Below, in pieces: positions 1 to 7,670 of a DNA stretch of 37,727 nucleotides. This DNA is from Candidatus Iainarchaeum sp. (GTDB taxonomy: Archaea; Iainarchaeota; Iainarchaeia; Iainarchaeales; DTGL01). Below the pieces are notes generated by a model. That model did not search any database and had not been told where the DNA came from. It was given only the letters and a program-made list of their open reading frames with translations. Position numbers and translations under genes: made by a program. Where the stretch lies: contig JAGGVE010000018.1 in NCBI GenBank assembly GCA_021163505.1, forward strand, positions 1 through 37,727, in the 5' to 3' direction. The first letter of the stretch is position 1. Each line of letters starts with the position of its first letter.

Positions 1-391
1 CGCTATCCCCCTGGCAGAGAGGTCTGCCTAAAAAGGTTCGCTTAAGTATGCGGTTATAACCTGAGGCGATTATTCGAATTCTTTGGGTTGGAGCCAACAC
101 CACTTCGCGGGCTTCTTTATAGTTCGCCTTTCTAACAAGCACTGTGTCGCCTAAACCAACACCAGCATTGTGCCTTATAAAACTGTCCATTCGTATTACG
201 CTTTTGCCTTCATCTTCCGGGCGAGCAGGCCACACTATAGCTGCAGTAGTGCGCGAACCTATTATCTCAACTATATCGCCGCTAGTTACATTTAGCATTT
301 CTTTTGTTTCCCTATCTAAAGTAACAATATTTCTGCCTACATGTGCAGGATCGGCATCCTGAACCTTAAGCCTTACTTCAGCACGTTCCAT
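1..391 (-). CDS. Cdc48/VAT-type AAA+ ATPase, N-terminal fragment (cut by window edge)
   Basis: This is the first 130 residues of a Cdc48/VAT (p97-like) AAA+ unfoldase, which extracts and unfolds proteins for the archaeal proteasome. It is absent from the ORF track because it runs off the left edge. Only the substrate- and cofactor-binding N domain is visible. It begins MERAEVRLKVQDAD and continues with the double-psi barrel signatures GDIVEIVGSRTTAAIVW, ARPEDEGKSVIRMDSF and GDTVLVRKA, which closely follow Thermoplasma VAT. The ATPase domains lie outside the window. The ATG at 391 is preceded by GCGGTGG about 8 nt upstream. The stop of the NFACT-R gene is only 46 nt upstream on the same strand, so co-transcription is likely. 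Family assignment is strong; calling it Cdc48 rather than another N-domain AAA protein assumes two AAA modules follow. Confidence 0.88.
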   Translation of the reverse strand, partial: MERAEVRLKVQDADPAHVGRNIVTLDRETKEMLNVTSGDIVEIIGSRTTAAIVWPARPEDEGKSVIRMDSFIRHNAGVGLGDTVLVRKANYKEAREVVLAPTQRIRIIASGYNRILKRTFLGRPLCQGDS

Positions 392-437
392 TATGATTCC
401 ACCGCATATAAAAAGAGAATTGCAAATAAATAAAAAA

Positions 438-1238
438 CTACTTTGGTAACTCAACATTATCTGCTGGCAACATCGCTATTATCTCATCTAAATTTAGAGT
501 TGTGTTAAGCTTTCTTTCCATTATGCTCTTTAATACCTTTGCAACCTCGCTCTTCCTTTTTGAACCGGGAACTATTTTAAAGCTCATTATCGCGTGCTTC
601 TGTACTGCTGTAGCAGGTCCTGAAATTATGCGGTAGTATTCATCAACTTTTTCAACACCGATTGCAAAATCTAGCGGAGTATTTTTAAACCACTCGCGCT
701 TTCCATAAATCATAAATGCTCCTTTGCCCAAAGCCTCGCCGCTCGGTGCCTTTTTTGATACCTGCTCCGGCTTTACAGAATAAACATCTATTGCAGCTAA
801 GCCCTGCTGCCATGCCTTGCTATAAACTGCTGCAAATATCGCGGCTTCTTTTTTTGTCTGTTCAGTAACTTTTCTGTTAGCGGTTTTTACAATGCAGTGG
901 GCTGCACCCTGTATGTCTGCATGGAAATAAAGATCTTCTGGCTGCATGTAGCGCTTTATTAATAGCTCGTTTGTTTTTGCATCCTTGCCAGCCAATACAA
1001 GGAAACCATCGCTTGAAAAAAACCAGTGGAACTTTTCGTACCATTCGCGTGGCCTTTTCTTAAGCGGTTTTGCTTTCTGCTCAGTGAGCTTCTTTTGCTT
1101 AAGCTCTGCGATCTTCGCTTCAACCTCTTTTATTGCTTGCTCTATGCGCTTCGCTTTGCTATAAGCCTTCTTACTTTTTTCGAAGTAAAGCGAAGCGTTT
1201 TTATGCAGGCTTTCATCAAGGTCCAATTCAATATCCAT
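438..1238 (-). CDS. NFACT-R (DUF814) protein, C-terminal half of RqcH/NEMF
   Basis: RqcH/NEMF/Tae2 proteins bind 60S/50S subunits carrying stalled nascent chains and recruit tRNA for C-terminal tailing. Full-length archaeal members are about 600-700 residues, with NFACT-N, helical hairpin, coiled coil and NFACT-R. This protein has 266 residues. It starts at the point where the coiled coil usually begins (LDESLHKNASLYFEKSKKAY), has a Lys/Glu-rich coiled coil to about residue 60, then a well-conserved NFACT-R domain (WYEKFHWFFSSDGFLVLAGKD, LYFHADIQGAAHC, PSGEALGKGAFMIYGKR). NFACT-N is absent. The ATG is separated from the upstream regulator stop by one base, so there is no room for the missing part upstream. 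A split gene with NFACT-N elsewhere, or a genuine NFACT-R-only protein, are both possible. Confidence 0.85.
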   Translation of the reverse strand: MDIELDLDESLHKNASLYFEKSKKAYSKAKRIEQAIKEVEAKIAELKQKKLTEQKAKPLKKRPREWYEKFHWFFSSDGFLVLAGKDAKTNELLIKRYMQPEDLYFHADIQGAAHCIVKTANRKVTEQTKKEAAIFAAVYSKAWQQGLAAIDVYSVKPEQVSKKAPSGEALGKGAFMIYGKREWFKNTPLDFAIGVEKVDEYYRIISGPATAVQKHAIMSFKIVPGSKRKSEVAKVLKSIMERKLNTTLNLDEIIAMLPADNVELPK

Positions 1239-1239
1239 C

Positions 1240-1779
1240 CTAAAGCCCCTGCTTAGAGCGCTTTATTATCTCCACTATAGATTTTGTTCTGGAAGCGCTT
1301 TTATATATTGGCTCTGTTGTAAAAAATATCTGCCTGTCGCGTATTAAATCATAAATGCCCGGTACTTTTTCAAAGTAATGCTCTTCAGTGTGCTTTCTGT
1401 AAGATTCAACATCTCTGTAAATGTGCCTCGCAATGAGGTTCCAGTTGCCAGAACCAAGCATTCCTGAAAACCAATACATATGTGGATCTTTAGCTACTTG
1501 TTCTAAAAATGCATCCATCGCTTTCTTCCTTGAAAGGTCTGCCTGAAACAGAGTTGTTACCTCTAGATTGTAGCCAAGCACCCGAAAGTTTATTTTTGGG
1601 CCATAGCCTTGAATCAGACCTGCTTTCTCAAGGAAATCCAAGGAGCTTATTATTGTAGCTTTGTGGAAGCCTGTATAATGCTTTATCTGTTTTATATTGG
1701 GCTTTACTGAGCCTTTTTTGAGCAAAGCCTCCAAAACAGCTATTCTAACAGCATCGGTAATAGACATTTTTGTAGCCAA
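1240..1779 (-). CDS. Lrp/AsnC-like transcriptional regulator
   Basis: The protein has about 179 residues, with an N-terminal winged-helix region (IKQIKHYTGFHKATIISSLDFLEKAGLIQGYG) and a C-terminal alpha/beta region resembling the Lrp ligand-binding RAM domain (TTLFQADLSRKKAMDAFLEQV, YWFSGMLGSGNWNLIARHIY). It probably binds DNA as a dimer and may sense a small molecule; the target is unknown. The ORF track starts at a GTG at 1788, but the sequence AAAAGGTG-GTGGAA-TTG favours the TTG at 1779, because this window repeatedly uses GGTG 5-6 nt before TTG. The ATG at 1767 is a further alternative. It lies one base upstream of the NFACT-R gene, so the two are almost certainly co-transcribed from the TATA box near 1866. 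Confidence 0.75.
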   Translation of the reverse strand: MATKMSITDAVRIAVLEALLKKGSVKPNIKQIKHYTGFHKATIISSLDFLEKAGLIQGYGPKINFRVLGYNLEVTTLFQADLSRKKAMDAFLEQVAKDPHMYWFSGMLGSGNWNLIARHIYRDVESYRKHTEEHYFEKVPGIYDLIRDRQIFFTTEPIYKSASRTKSIVEIIKRSKQGL

Positions 1780-1860
1780 TTCCACCACCTTTTAATGTAC
1801 CAAAAGTAGAACCAAAAGGGCTAAAAATATACCTTTCGTACAGAAAAAAGGGAATAATCT

Positions 1861-1871
1861 CTTTATATAAG
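1861..1871 (-). promoter_or_regulatory. TATA box for the Lrp/NFACT-R/cdc48 transcript
   Basis: Read on the minus strand this is CTTATATAAAG, a good archaeal TATA box. Transcription would start near 1840, giving a leader of about 60 nt before the regulator. The element is nearly palindromic, so on the plus strand it could also serve the structured element at 1924-2010. Confidence 0.5.
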
Positions 1872-1923
1872 TTGGTGGTGTATATATATGTAAAAATTTC
1901 CACAGGAGGGTTGTACAAAGGTC

Positions 1924-2010
1924 AAAAACTAGCTGAGGAATGGGGGGCGGCTCACCAAGCTGAAATTGGTTCCAAAAAGGCCCCTCATCATCCTCTTGGT
2001 TTTGCTTTTT
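1924..2010 (+). other. Structured GC-rich intergenic element, candidate small RNA
   Basis: The gap between the regulator and the lipoprotein is unusually GC-rich. Nested complementary segments form one long hairpin: AAAAC (1925-1929) with GTTTT (1999-2003), GAGGA (1935-1939) with TCCTC (1991-1995), GGGGC (1944-1948) with GCCCC (1980-1984), and an inner ACCAA (1954-1958) with TTGGT (1966-1970). A plus-strand T-tract (CTTTTTTT, 2005-2012) follows immediately, as in archaeal terminators, and a near-symmetric TATA box lies at 1861-1871. The 87-aa minus-strand ORF across it (1792-2055) has no recognisable domain or good ribosome site and I treat it as spurious. No SRP, RNase P or box C/D signature was convincing. 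Strand and function are inference. Confidence 0.4.
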
Positions 2011-2048
2011 TTGCGCTTCCCCTTCCTTTCTTTTTTTATTTGCACTAA

Positions 2049-2897
2049 TTAGCAAGAGCTATTTAAATCCACATAAAGTCTTTCAAGTTCAGAGAGCGAA
2101 TCTTGCATATTTGCGTAGCTCTGTGCTAGCGACTCCGCATTGAGATTGTAAGCTAGCGCTTCCTCAAAGAGCTTCTCTGCCTCTGCACTCAAAGCTTTTG
2201 CTTCACTTATTTTACTTTGAAGGGAAGACAAGCTGTTACAATCAACATCTGCAATGGCAATGCTTTCGAAAAACTTCTTCGCTTTCAGATTAAGAGAACA
2301 AAGCTTTCCGGAAAACATAGCCAGCTCGGCTTTTCTTTTAGCATCTTCTATTGCTTTTTCATCTACGCGTAGCAACATAACGTTGCTCTGCTTTGCCTCC
2401 TCAGCATAACTCTGCGAAAATTTCTCTATTAAGCTGTTTAGCGTTCTTGCTTTTACCAAAAGCGCTTCGAGCTTAGAAGCAAACGATGAGAACGAAAGAA
2501 GTTTATTGCAGTCCTGCTCAGAAGCTCTTTGCAGATCTTTTTCAGGCAATACTTTGAAAAGAAAGTATGCGTCCTTAGACTCGAATAATGCGAGCTTCTC
2601 TTCGAGGAAATCTGCAAAGAGCAGGGCTATATTAGAATAGCTTAATTCAGGAAATGGCTTTGAAGCTTCAAGCTTTGTTTTTATTGCACTCAGTTTAGCT
2701 AGCGTTTGCTCTTTTTCTTTGTTAGTGAGCATGAGCATTTTGGGCTGCTTCAAATATGTTATATTTAAATCCTTCCAGAGAGAAAAAGCCTGTTGCTCAG
2801 CAGGTTGCTGAGTCTCAATACATGCACTCATAAATAATAAAATTGCAAACAAAGCAGTGGGAAATAAAACTTTATTCGTTATTATTTTGCTCACCAT
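2049..2897 (-). CDS. Secreted lipoprotein of unknown function, helical
   Basis: I do not recognise this 282-residue protein. It has a short basic N-terminus, a hydrophobic stretch (VLFPTALFAILLFMSAC) and a lipobox-like MSAC with Cys26 as the likely lipidation site. The mature part would then be anchored to the outer face of the membrane. The rest is almost entirely predicted helix, rich in Ala, Lys, Glu and Leu, with heptad-like segments near residues 70-100 and 205-275 and a few Cys residues. The ATG lies inside the end of topA, overlapping it by 26 nt in another frame, so translation is probably coupled. The function is unknown; no catalytic motif is visible. Confidence 0.6.
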   Translation of the reverse strand: MVSKIITNKVLFPTALFAILLFMSACIETQQPAEQQAFSLWKDLNITYLKQPKMLMLTNKEKEQTLAKLSAIKTKLEASKPFPELSYSNIALLFADFLEEKLALFESKDAYFLFKVLPEKDLQRASEQDCNKLLSFSSFASKLEALLVKARTLNSLIEKFSQSYAEEAKQSNVMLLRVDEKAIEDAKRKAELAMFSGKLCSLNLKAKKFFESIAIADVDCNSLSSLQSKISEAKALSAEAEKLFEEALAYNLNAESLAQSYANMQDSLSELERLYVDLNSSC

Positions 2898-4935
2898 TAT
2901 TTTTCTTCTTCATTTTATTTTTCCATTCCTCTTTGCTTTTACAATTTGGGTCTATGCACATTTTATATGAATAGCGCCTGCCGGTAACCTTTATCATTGG
3001 TTTTCCACAAACAGGACATTTTTCGGCAAGCGGTTCAATTTTTCCTTTCTGTGGTAAAGGAAATGTCACTGTGCATTTGGGGTAATTTGTACAACCTAAA
3101 AAGCGTTTTCCACTTTTACTCCTGCGCACAACCAGGCTGCCATCGCAGTGCTCGGCTGTGCAGGCGAATTGCTTTCTATCTTCAAATATTGCTTTTCTGA
3201 GCTCCTGGCCAATGCTAACTTTATTTTCAAGAAGTTGATCCAACACTTGCAAAAGCAACTTTCGCGAATCTTCAACAACGCTCTTTTTGCTTCGCTTTCC
3301 CAGAGCAATTTCATCCATTTCTTTTTCAAGGTTTGCCGTCATCTCTGGTTTTAAAATGAGGCCATCGTGCTTTTCCAGCGAATCGATCACAGCAAACGCG
3401 ATCCTATTTGGAATTATCGCCTTATTGCCTTTTATATAGCCTCTAGCATAAAGCTTCTGGATGATTTCATGGCGAGTTGATTTTGTACCTAAGCCAAGGT
3501 CTGCCATCGCTTTTATCAATGCACTTTGCGAATACCTGGCAGGTGGCTTCGTTTTCTTTTCGTGAAGCTTCATATCCAACAGCTTTACTGTTTCGCCTTC
3601 TTTTAATTTTGGCAACAATACTTCGTTTGCCTGGCTATATGGATACACTTTCTTCCATCCAAGCTCGATGTAGTGCTGACCTCTTGCTATAAAGGGTTCA
3701 TTGCCAACAAGGATTTCGGTTGCTATAGTTTCAACAACCGCATCGCTGCTCAAAGTAGCTAAAAACCTTCTGCAGATAAGCTCGTAGATTTTTGCATGTG
3801 CATCGCTAAGCCTCTCTTTAGGTAAAGCAACTGGATGTATTGGTGGATGGTCCTTTGCCGATTTGCCGCGCGATGGCACAAGCCTTTCTTTGCTTAGAAG
3901 CTCTTTTGCAATGTTGCTTACTGGATTGTAAGCTGTCAATGTTTGGACTATTTTGCGCAAATTTATTGTTGCAGGGTAAGCAGCATTATCTGTGCGGGGA
4001 TAGCTTATGTAACCTAAGTTATAGAGATCCTCAGCGAGGCTCATCGCTCTAGCTGCAGAGAAACCGAGCGAGGTGGCAGCCCTTAAAAAGCTTGTGGTAT
4101 TGAATGGCTCTGGTCTTTTGAGAGTCTTTTCTTTTATTGTGATTTTTGAAACAACCCCAAAAGGTTCTTTCTTTTTTAATACCGCTAACGCTTTTTCCCT
4201 CTCCCAGAAGCGACCCTGCTTATGCAGAGCTGAAAATTTCTTAGAATCTTTTTCAAATATTGCTTCAACTTCCCAATAAGGTTTTGGTTTGAAAGCGAGT
4301 ATTTCCTTTTCGCGATCAACAATTAATGCCAAGGTGGGGCTCTGAACCCTGCCTGCTGAGAGAAACTCTTTGCCGAGCTGTCCAGAAACTAAAGAAAGGA
4401 ACCTTGTGAGAACTGCGCCCCAAATCAAATCGATTTCTCTTCTAGCATTGGCTGAATCTGCAAGATTGAAATCAAGCTCTTTAAGCGCATTAAACGCCTG
4501 CTCAACATCCTGCTTTGTTATTGCTGAAAATACTGCGCGCTTTGTTTCTATGTTTGGATTTGTTTCCTGCAAGCATTCCAAAGCTTCTAAAGCGATGCTT
4601 TCACCTTCGCGATCATAGTCTGTAGCAAAGATCGCTATATTGAACTGGGTTGCGAGCTCCTTCAGTAAAGAAATAATATTGCGCTCCTTTTCAGTATATT
4701 CTATATTGCTATAAACAAGAGCCTTGAGGTCTGTGCCAACCCAAGGTGAATAACGCTTCGGAAAATCAACATCCTTTATATGGCCTCTTAGCGGAATCAC
4801 CACGCAGGACTCGTTATTCCTTTCAAAGTGATAAGTGGGCACGCTATTTATTCTCTTTTCAGTTACTTTGCTGTCTGCAAGAAGCTCTGCTATGCGCCTG
4901 CCTGCAATTGGCTTTTCTGCAACAATGAGTTTCAT
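2872..4935 (-). CDS. topA: DNA topoisomerase I (type IA)
   Basis: Type IA topoisomerase of 687 residues, which relaxes negatively supercoiled DNA by transient cleavage of one strand. The N-terminal Toprim domain has the start LIVAEKPIAGRRIAELL with the catalytic Glu of this motif and the metal-binding FATDYDREGESIA. The active-site tyrosine is in YISYPRTDNA near residue 310. Two C-terminal zinc ribbons are clear: CTAEHCDGSLVVRR with CTNYPKC, and CPVCGKPM with CIDPNC. The tail is Lys/Asn-rich. A minus-strand TATA box at 4972-4982 gives a leader of about 15 nt with GGTG just before the ATG. Its end overlaps the downstream lipoprotein. It lacks a reverse gyrase helicase domain. Assignment is firm. 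Confidence 0.96.
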   Translation of the reverse strand: MKLIVAEKPIAGRRIAELLADSKVTEKRINSVPTYHFERNNESCVVIPLRGHIKDVDFPKRYSPWVGTDLKALVYSNIEYTEKERNIISLLKELATQFNIAIFATDYDREGESIALEALECLQETNPNIETKRAVFSAITKQDVEQAFNALKELDFNLADSANARREIDLIWGAVLTRFLSLVSGQLGKEFLSAGRVQSPTLALIVDREKEILAFKPKPYWEVEAIFEKDSKKFSALHKQGRFWEREKALAVLKKKEPFGVVSKITIKEKTLKRPEPFNTTSFLRAATSLGFSAARAMSLAEDLYNLGYISYPRTDNAAYPATINLRKIVQTLTAYNPVSNIAKELLSKERLVPSRGKSAKDHPPIHPVALPKERLSDAHAKIYELICRRFLATLSSDAVVETIATEILVGNEPFIARGQHYIELGWKKVYPYSQANEVLLPKLKEGETVKLLDMKLHEKKTKPPARYSQSALIKAMADLGLGTKSTRHEIIQKLYARGYIKGNKAIIPNRIAFAVIDSLEKHDGLILKPEMTANLEKEMDEIALGKRSKKSVVEDSRKLLLQVLDQLLENKVSIGQELRKAIFEDRKQFACTAEHCDGSLVVRRSKSGKRFLGCTNYPKCTVTFPLPQKGKIEPLAEKCPVCGKPMIKVTGRRYSYKMCIDPNCKSKEEWKNKMKKKNNGEQNNNE

Positions 4936-4971
4936 CTACACCACTATAAAGAAATATTATTGTAAATAAAA

Positions 4972-4982
4972 CATTTATAAAA
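4972..4982 (-). promoter_or_regulatory. TATA box of topA
   Basis: The minus strand reads TTTTATAAATG. Its centre is about 42 nt from the topA ATG, so transcription should start near 4950 with a short leader carrying GGTG. It forms a divergent promoter pair with the antiporter gene. Confidence 0.55.
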
Positions 4983-5037
4983 GAAATAGAATAAGAAAGG
5001 CGTGAGAAAAATTTAGCGTTATTGAGAAATAGAAAAG

Positions 5038-5047
5038 GATATAAATA
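5038..5047 (+). promoter_or_regulatory. TATA box of the antiporter gene, leaderless
   Basis: GATATAAATA is centred about 27 nt before the ATG at 5071. Transcription should start at or next to the ATG, giving a leaderless mRNA. No ribosome site is seen in the short interval. Confidence 0.6.
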
Positions 5048-5070
5048 CCCATCAACCTTTCTATTAAAAT

Positions 5071-6270
5071 ATGATTATTCTCACAATTGAGCTTACAAGC
5101 GTGTTGAACATATTGACGCAGATAGCGATAATCTTAGCGTTGGGCTTTGCTTTAAAGCTCTTCTGTGAAAAAACCAACATGCCGTTTATAGTTGCTCTCA
5201 TTTTAAGTGGTACTTTGCTTGCAAGTGTTTCTCTGTTAAAAATCGAAGAGCTTGGTGTTATTCCAGACACTTTAAGAATGCTCGCGTTGATTATTGTTGT
5301 TTTCGCAAATGGGTTTTACCTTAAGCTCGAGAATCTTCTGAAGCAGGGAACACTAATAGTTACGCTTTCAACCCTTGGTGTATTATTAACTGCTTCAATA
5401 GTTGCATTGATTTCGCATGCTTTGCTTGGCTTAGCTTTGCTGCCAGCACTATTTATGGGAGCAATACTTAGCGGCACAGACCCTGCGGTGGTCGCAAACC
5501 TCCTTAAAAAGATGCCAGAAAAGCTTCAGACAATCCTTAACATGGAATCCATACTAAATCAGCCACTTACTGTAATTCTTCCAATTATAATATTTGATTT
5601 TGCGATAGCTAAAACGCCCTTGCCCATTGCTGTGCCGATATATTTTGGAAAGCTCATAGTGCTTGTGAGCATTGGTTTTATTACTGGACTTATCGGCTTT
5701 TTTATTGGGCAAAAGGTGCTCAAGCTTGCTGGCGTCGAGCTGGAGGAAATCGCTGGTTTGGTAGTGGCTTTAAGCGTATTTGCACTTGCTGAAAACCTTG
5801 GCGGCTCGGGCATACTTGCAGTTGGGATAACAAGCATTTTGCTGAATTCATCAAAAGCAGCGGTTAAGGAAACGTTCTCTGAATTCAATCGCGAATTAGC
5901 TCTGCTTTTCACAATATTTGTGTTTGTGATGTTTGGAATGCAATTCCCAGTACAGCTTCTCAGCACCTTAGAAATAACGAGGTTTGATGTTATTGTTGTT
6001 ATATTTTCAGTTGTAACTGCGCGGCTATTCACTGTTGCAGTAGTGAGCTACAAAAGTGGCTTAAGCTGGAACGAGCGCTTAAAGCTCGGATTGATTGCTC
6101 CAAAAGGAATGGGCCCTGCTGCCTTAGCGCCATTAGCTCTTACAATGGCCACTACTTCAGAATTCGTCAGCATGCAGGCTGCGCTCACCATAATGAAAAT
6201 AGTTTATTTGACAATTATTATAAGCGCTCTATTGAGCATTATCGCAGCAAATCTAATCAATAACGACTAA
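5071..6270 (+). CDS. CPA-family cation/proton antiporter-like membrane protein
   Basis: Integral membrane protein of 399 residues with about 12 hydrophobic segments, in the Na+(K+)/H+ exchanger fold (CPA1/CPA2, COG0025-like). The TM4 signature is present as GAILSGTDPAVVANLLKK. The TM5 segment follows as MESILNQPLTVILPII. In CPA1 antiporters the corresponding motif is ES-x-x-ND, and its Asp is essential for ion and proton binding; here that position is Gln. The later core segment (LAENLGGSGILAVGITSILLN) and the Lys-containing TM near KLGLIAPKGMGPAALAPLAL are retained. The protein may transport by an altered mechanism or act as something other than a standard exchanger. It converges with the Lrp gene, with stop codons overlapping by four bases. 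Confidence 0.82.
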   Translation: MIILTIELTSVLNILTQIAIILALGFALKLFCEKTNMPFIVALILSGTLLASVSLLKIEELGVIPDTLRMLALIIVVFANGFYLKLENLLKQGTLIVTLSTLGVLLTASIVALISHALLGLALLPALFMGAILSGTDPAVVANLLKKMPEKLQTILNMESILNQPLTVILPIIIFDFAIAKTPLPIAVPIYFGKLIVLVSIGFITGLIGFFIGQKVLKLAGVELEEIAGLVVALSVFALAENLGGSGILAVGITSILLNSSKAAVKETFSEFNRELALLFTIFVFVMFGMQFPVQLLSTLEITRFDVIVVIFSVVTARLFTVAVVSYKSGLSWNERLKLGLIAPKGMGPAALAPLALTMATTSEFVSMQAALTIMKIVYLTIIISALLSIIAANLINND

Positions 6271-6740
6271 AACCGCTTCTGCATTATGCTTGCGGGCAGT
6301 GTATTCTTTTTTTGCAACTGTTCAAGAACAACAAGTGTCTTTATATCGAGCACACCATCCAAAGAGCCAAGCCTTTCAATAAAATCCTTTATTGCAGTCA
6401 TATCGGGCAGAACAGCTTTAACAAGCAGATTGTATTCGCCAAGCACCTGGTAGACTTCCATAACATGCTCAAAGTTTTCTATGCGCTTGAGCAAATCCTT
6501 ATTCTTTGAAAGGTCTGATCTTATCTGTACAAACACCGGCTTTTCGAAGCCGAGGACATCATAGTTTATTTCTGCTTTTATGCCAGCAAGCACGCCTTTT
6601 CTTTTAAGGGATTCGACGCGCTTCTTTATCGCAACATCTGTGAGCTGTGTTTCTTCTGCAATTGCTCTGTAGCTTATGCGGCCATCCTCAACAAGTTTTT
6701 TGAGAATGTGAAAATCTATTCTATCCAATGTCACAATCAT
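6267..6740 (-). CDS. Lrp/AsnC family transcriptional regulator
   Basis: Standard-size Lrp protein (157 residues from the ATG at 6740). An N-terminal helix-turn-helix (LDRIDFHILKKLVEDGRISYRAIAEE, TDVAIKKRVESLKRKGVLAGI) is followed by a RAM effector domain (GFEKPVFVQIRSDLSKNKDL, YQVLGEYNLLVKAVLPDM). It likely forms dimers or octamers and controls amino-acid or central metabolism genes, or itself. The track's start at 6806 adds 22 residues (MKSKLFINFWFYF) that do not belong to the family and are probably untranslated leader, with an AT-rich TATA-like stretch (TTTTTATTAA) about 45 nt upstream of 6740. It is the second Lrp-type regulator in the window. Confidence 0.88.
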   Translation of the reverse strand: MIVTLDRIDFHILKKLVEDGRISYRAIAEETQLTDVAIKKRVESLKRKGVLAGIKAEINYDVLGFEKPVFVQIRSDLSKNKDLLKRIENFEHVMEVYQVLGEYNLLVKAVLPDMTAIKDFIERLGSLDGVLDIKTLVVLEQLQKKNTLPASIMQKRF

Positions 6741-6875
6741 CCCAAAGCCCCCAAAGCCCTTATTAACAAAATAAAACCAGAAATTAATAAAAAGTTTGCT
6801 TTTCAAAATAAAATCGTTATAACCTTTAGTTTCTTATACATAAACCAAAATTGCTGTTGGGAGCCCTACAAAACG

Positions 6876-7616
6876 CTAACCCACGAATTCGCTCTTCTTG
6901 ATGAGATGGAATTTCAACATATAAAGGTAGGTCTTCAATACTTCAATAAACGGTACTACGAATATAAGCACTATAAGCAGCGCAACGAATTCGCCAACAA
7001 AAAGCTCAATAAAAAACAAATCAAGCAGATACTCTATAAATGCTACAATTGCTAAAAGCGCTGAGCCAACAAACAATACAATAAATGCTGATTTGGGATT
7101 CCTCTTTACAAAGCTTACGCTTTCGAGAAGCGCATTTTTTAGTGTAACCTCATCCACAACAAGCGCTTGTGGAACAAAAAGGAAGAGCAGGCCGATTATA
7201 AGCATAGCAATATATGCAATAAAAACAGTGTAAGCGCTCGCTGTTGAAACAGCTAACGAAACACCAAAAAATAAGAGGAAAAGCAGTGAGTAGAAGATGA
7301 AAAGCCTGAGCGAAAATTTCTTAATCATCTCGTCGAGATAAAATTCAACCTTGACCTTGCTCAGATCGCGCCTAACACTGAACACCATAAGTGAAACAAA
7401 GAAGGAAAAAGGCGCGAGGAAAATTATCGCCAAAAGAATTTGTATTATAGAGTATTGTGAAAGCTCATACTCAAGGAATAAGGTGCCTGAAGAGACAAAA
7501 ATGCCTGAACCAAAGAAAGGCACAATAAAAATGGGTACAAATAAAAGCAGTAGTGCAAAGAGCAATGCAACCTTTATATTTGCAACATACTCGTTGAACG
7601 CTTTTGCCAGCACCAT
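6876..7616 (-). CDS. Multi-pass membrane protein of unknown function
   Basis: Integral membrane protein of 246 residues with about six hydrophobic helices, and short charged loops such as SVRRDLSKVKVEFYLDEM (about residue 85) and SFVKRNPKSAFIV. The amphipathic AxxxSVSFVKRNPKSAF region is reminiscent of the YciC/DUF4013-like group of archaeal membrane proteins, where a repeated helix pair surrounds a similar motif, but I cannot assign a family. It stands alone between the Lrp gene and the methylthiotransferase gene, all on the minus strand. No catalytic residues are apparent. Confidence 0.6.
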   Translation of the reverse strand: MVLAKAFNEYVANIKVALLFALLLLFVPIFIVPFFGSGIFVSSGTLFLEYELSQYSIIQILLAIIFLAPFSFFVSLMVFSVRRDLSKVKVEFYLDEMIKKFSLRLFIFYSLLFLLFFGVSLAVSTASAYTVFIAYIAMLIIGLLFLFVPQALVVDEVTLKNALLESVSFVKRNPKSAFIVLFVGSALLAIVAFIEYLLDLFFIELFVGEFVALLIVLIFVVPFIEVLKTYLYMLKFHLIKKSEFVG

Positions 7617-7670
7617 AGAACCAAATAAATATGGTTAGAAAATGAATAAAAATGGTTTTGCTCGCAAATC

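Noticed and set aside
1924-2010. SRP RNA, RNase P RNA or box C/D RNA
   Set aside because: Expected core motifs were absent apart from a lone ATGATGA on the minus strand without a matching D box.
1792-2055. 87-aa minus-strand ORF between the Lrp gene and the lipoprotein gene
   Set aside because: Biased low-complexity start, no domain, no good ribosome site, and it covers the hairpin element; more likely non-coding.
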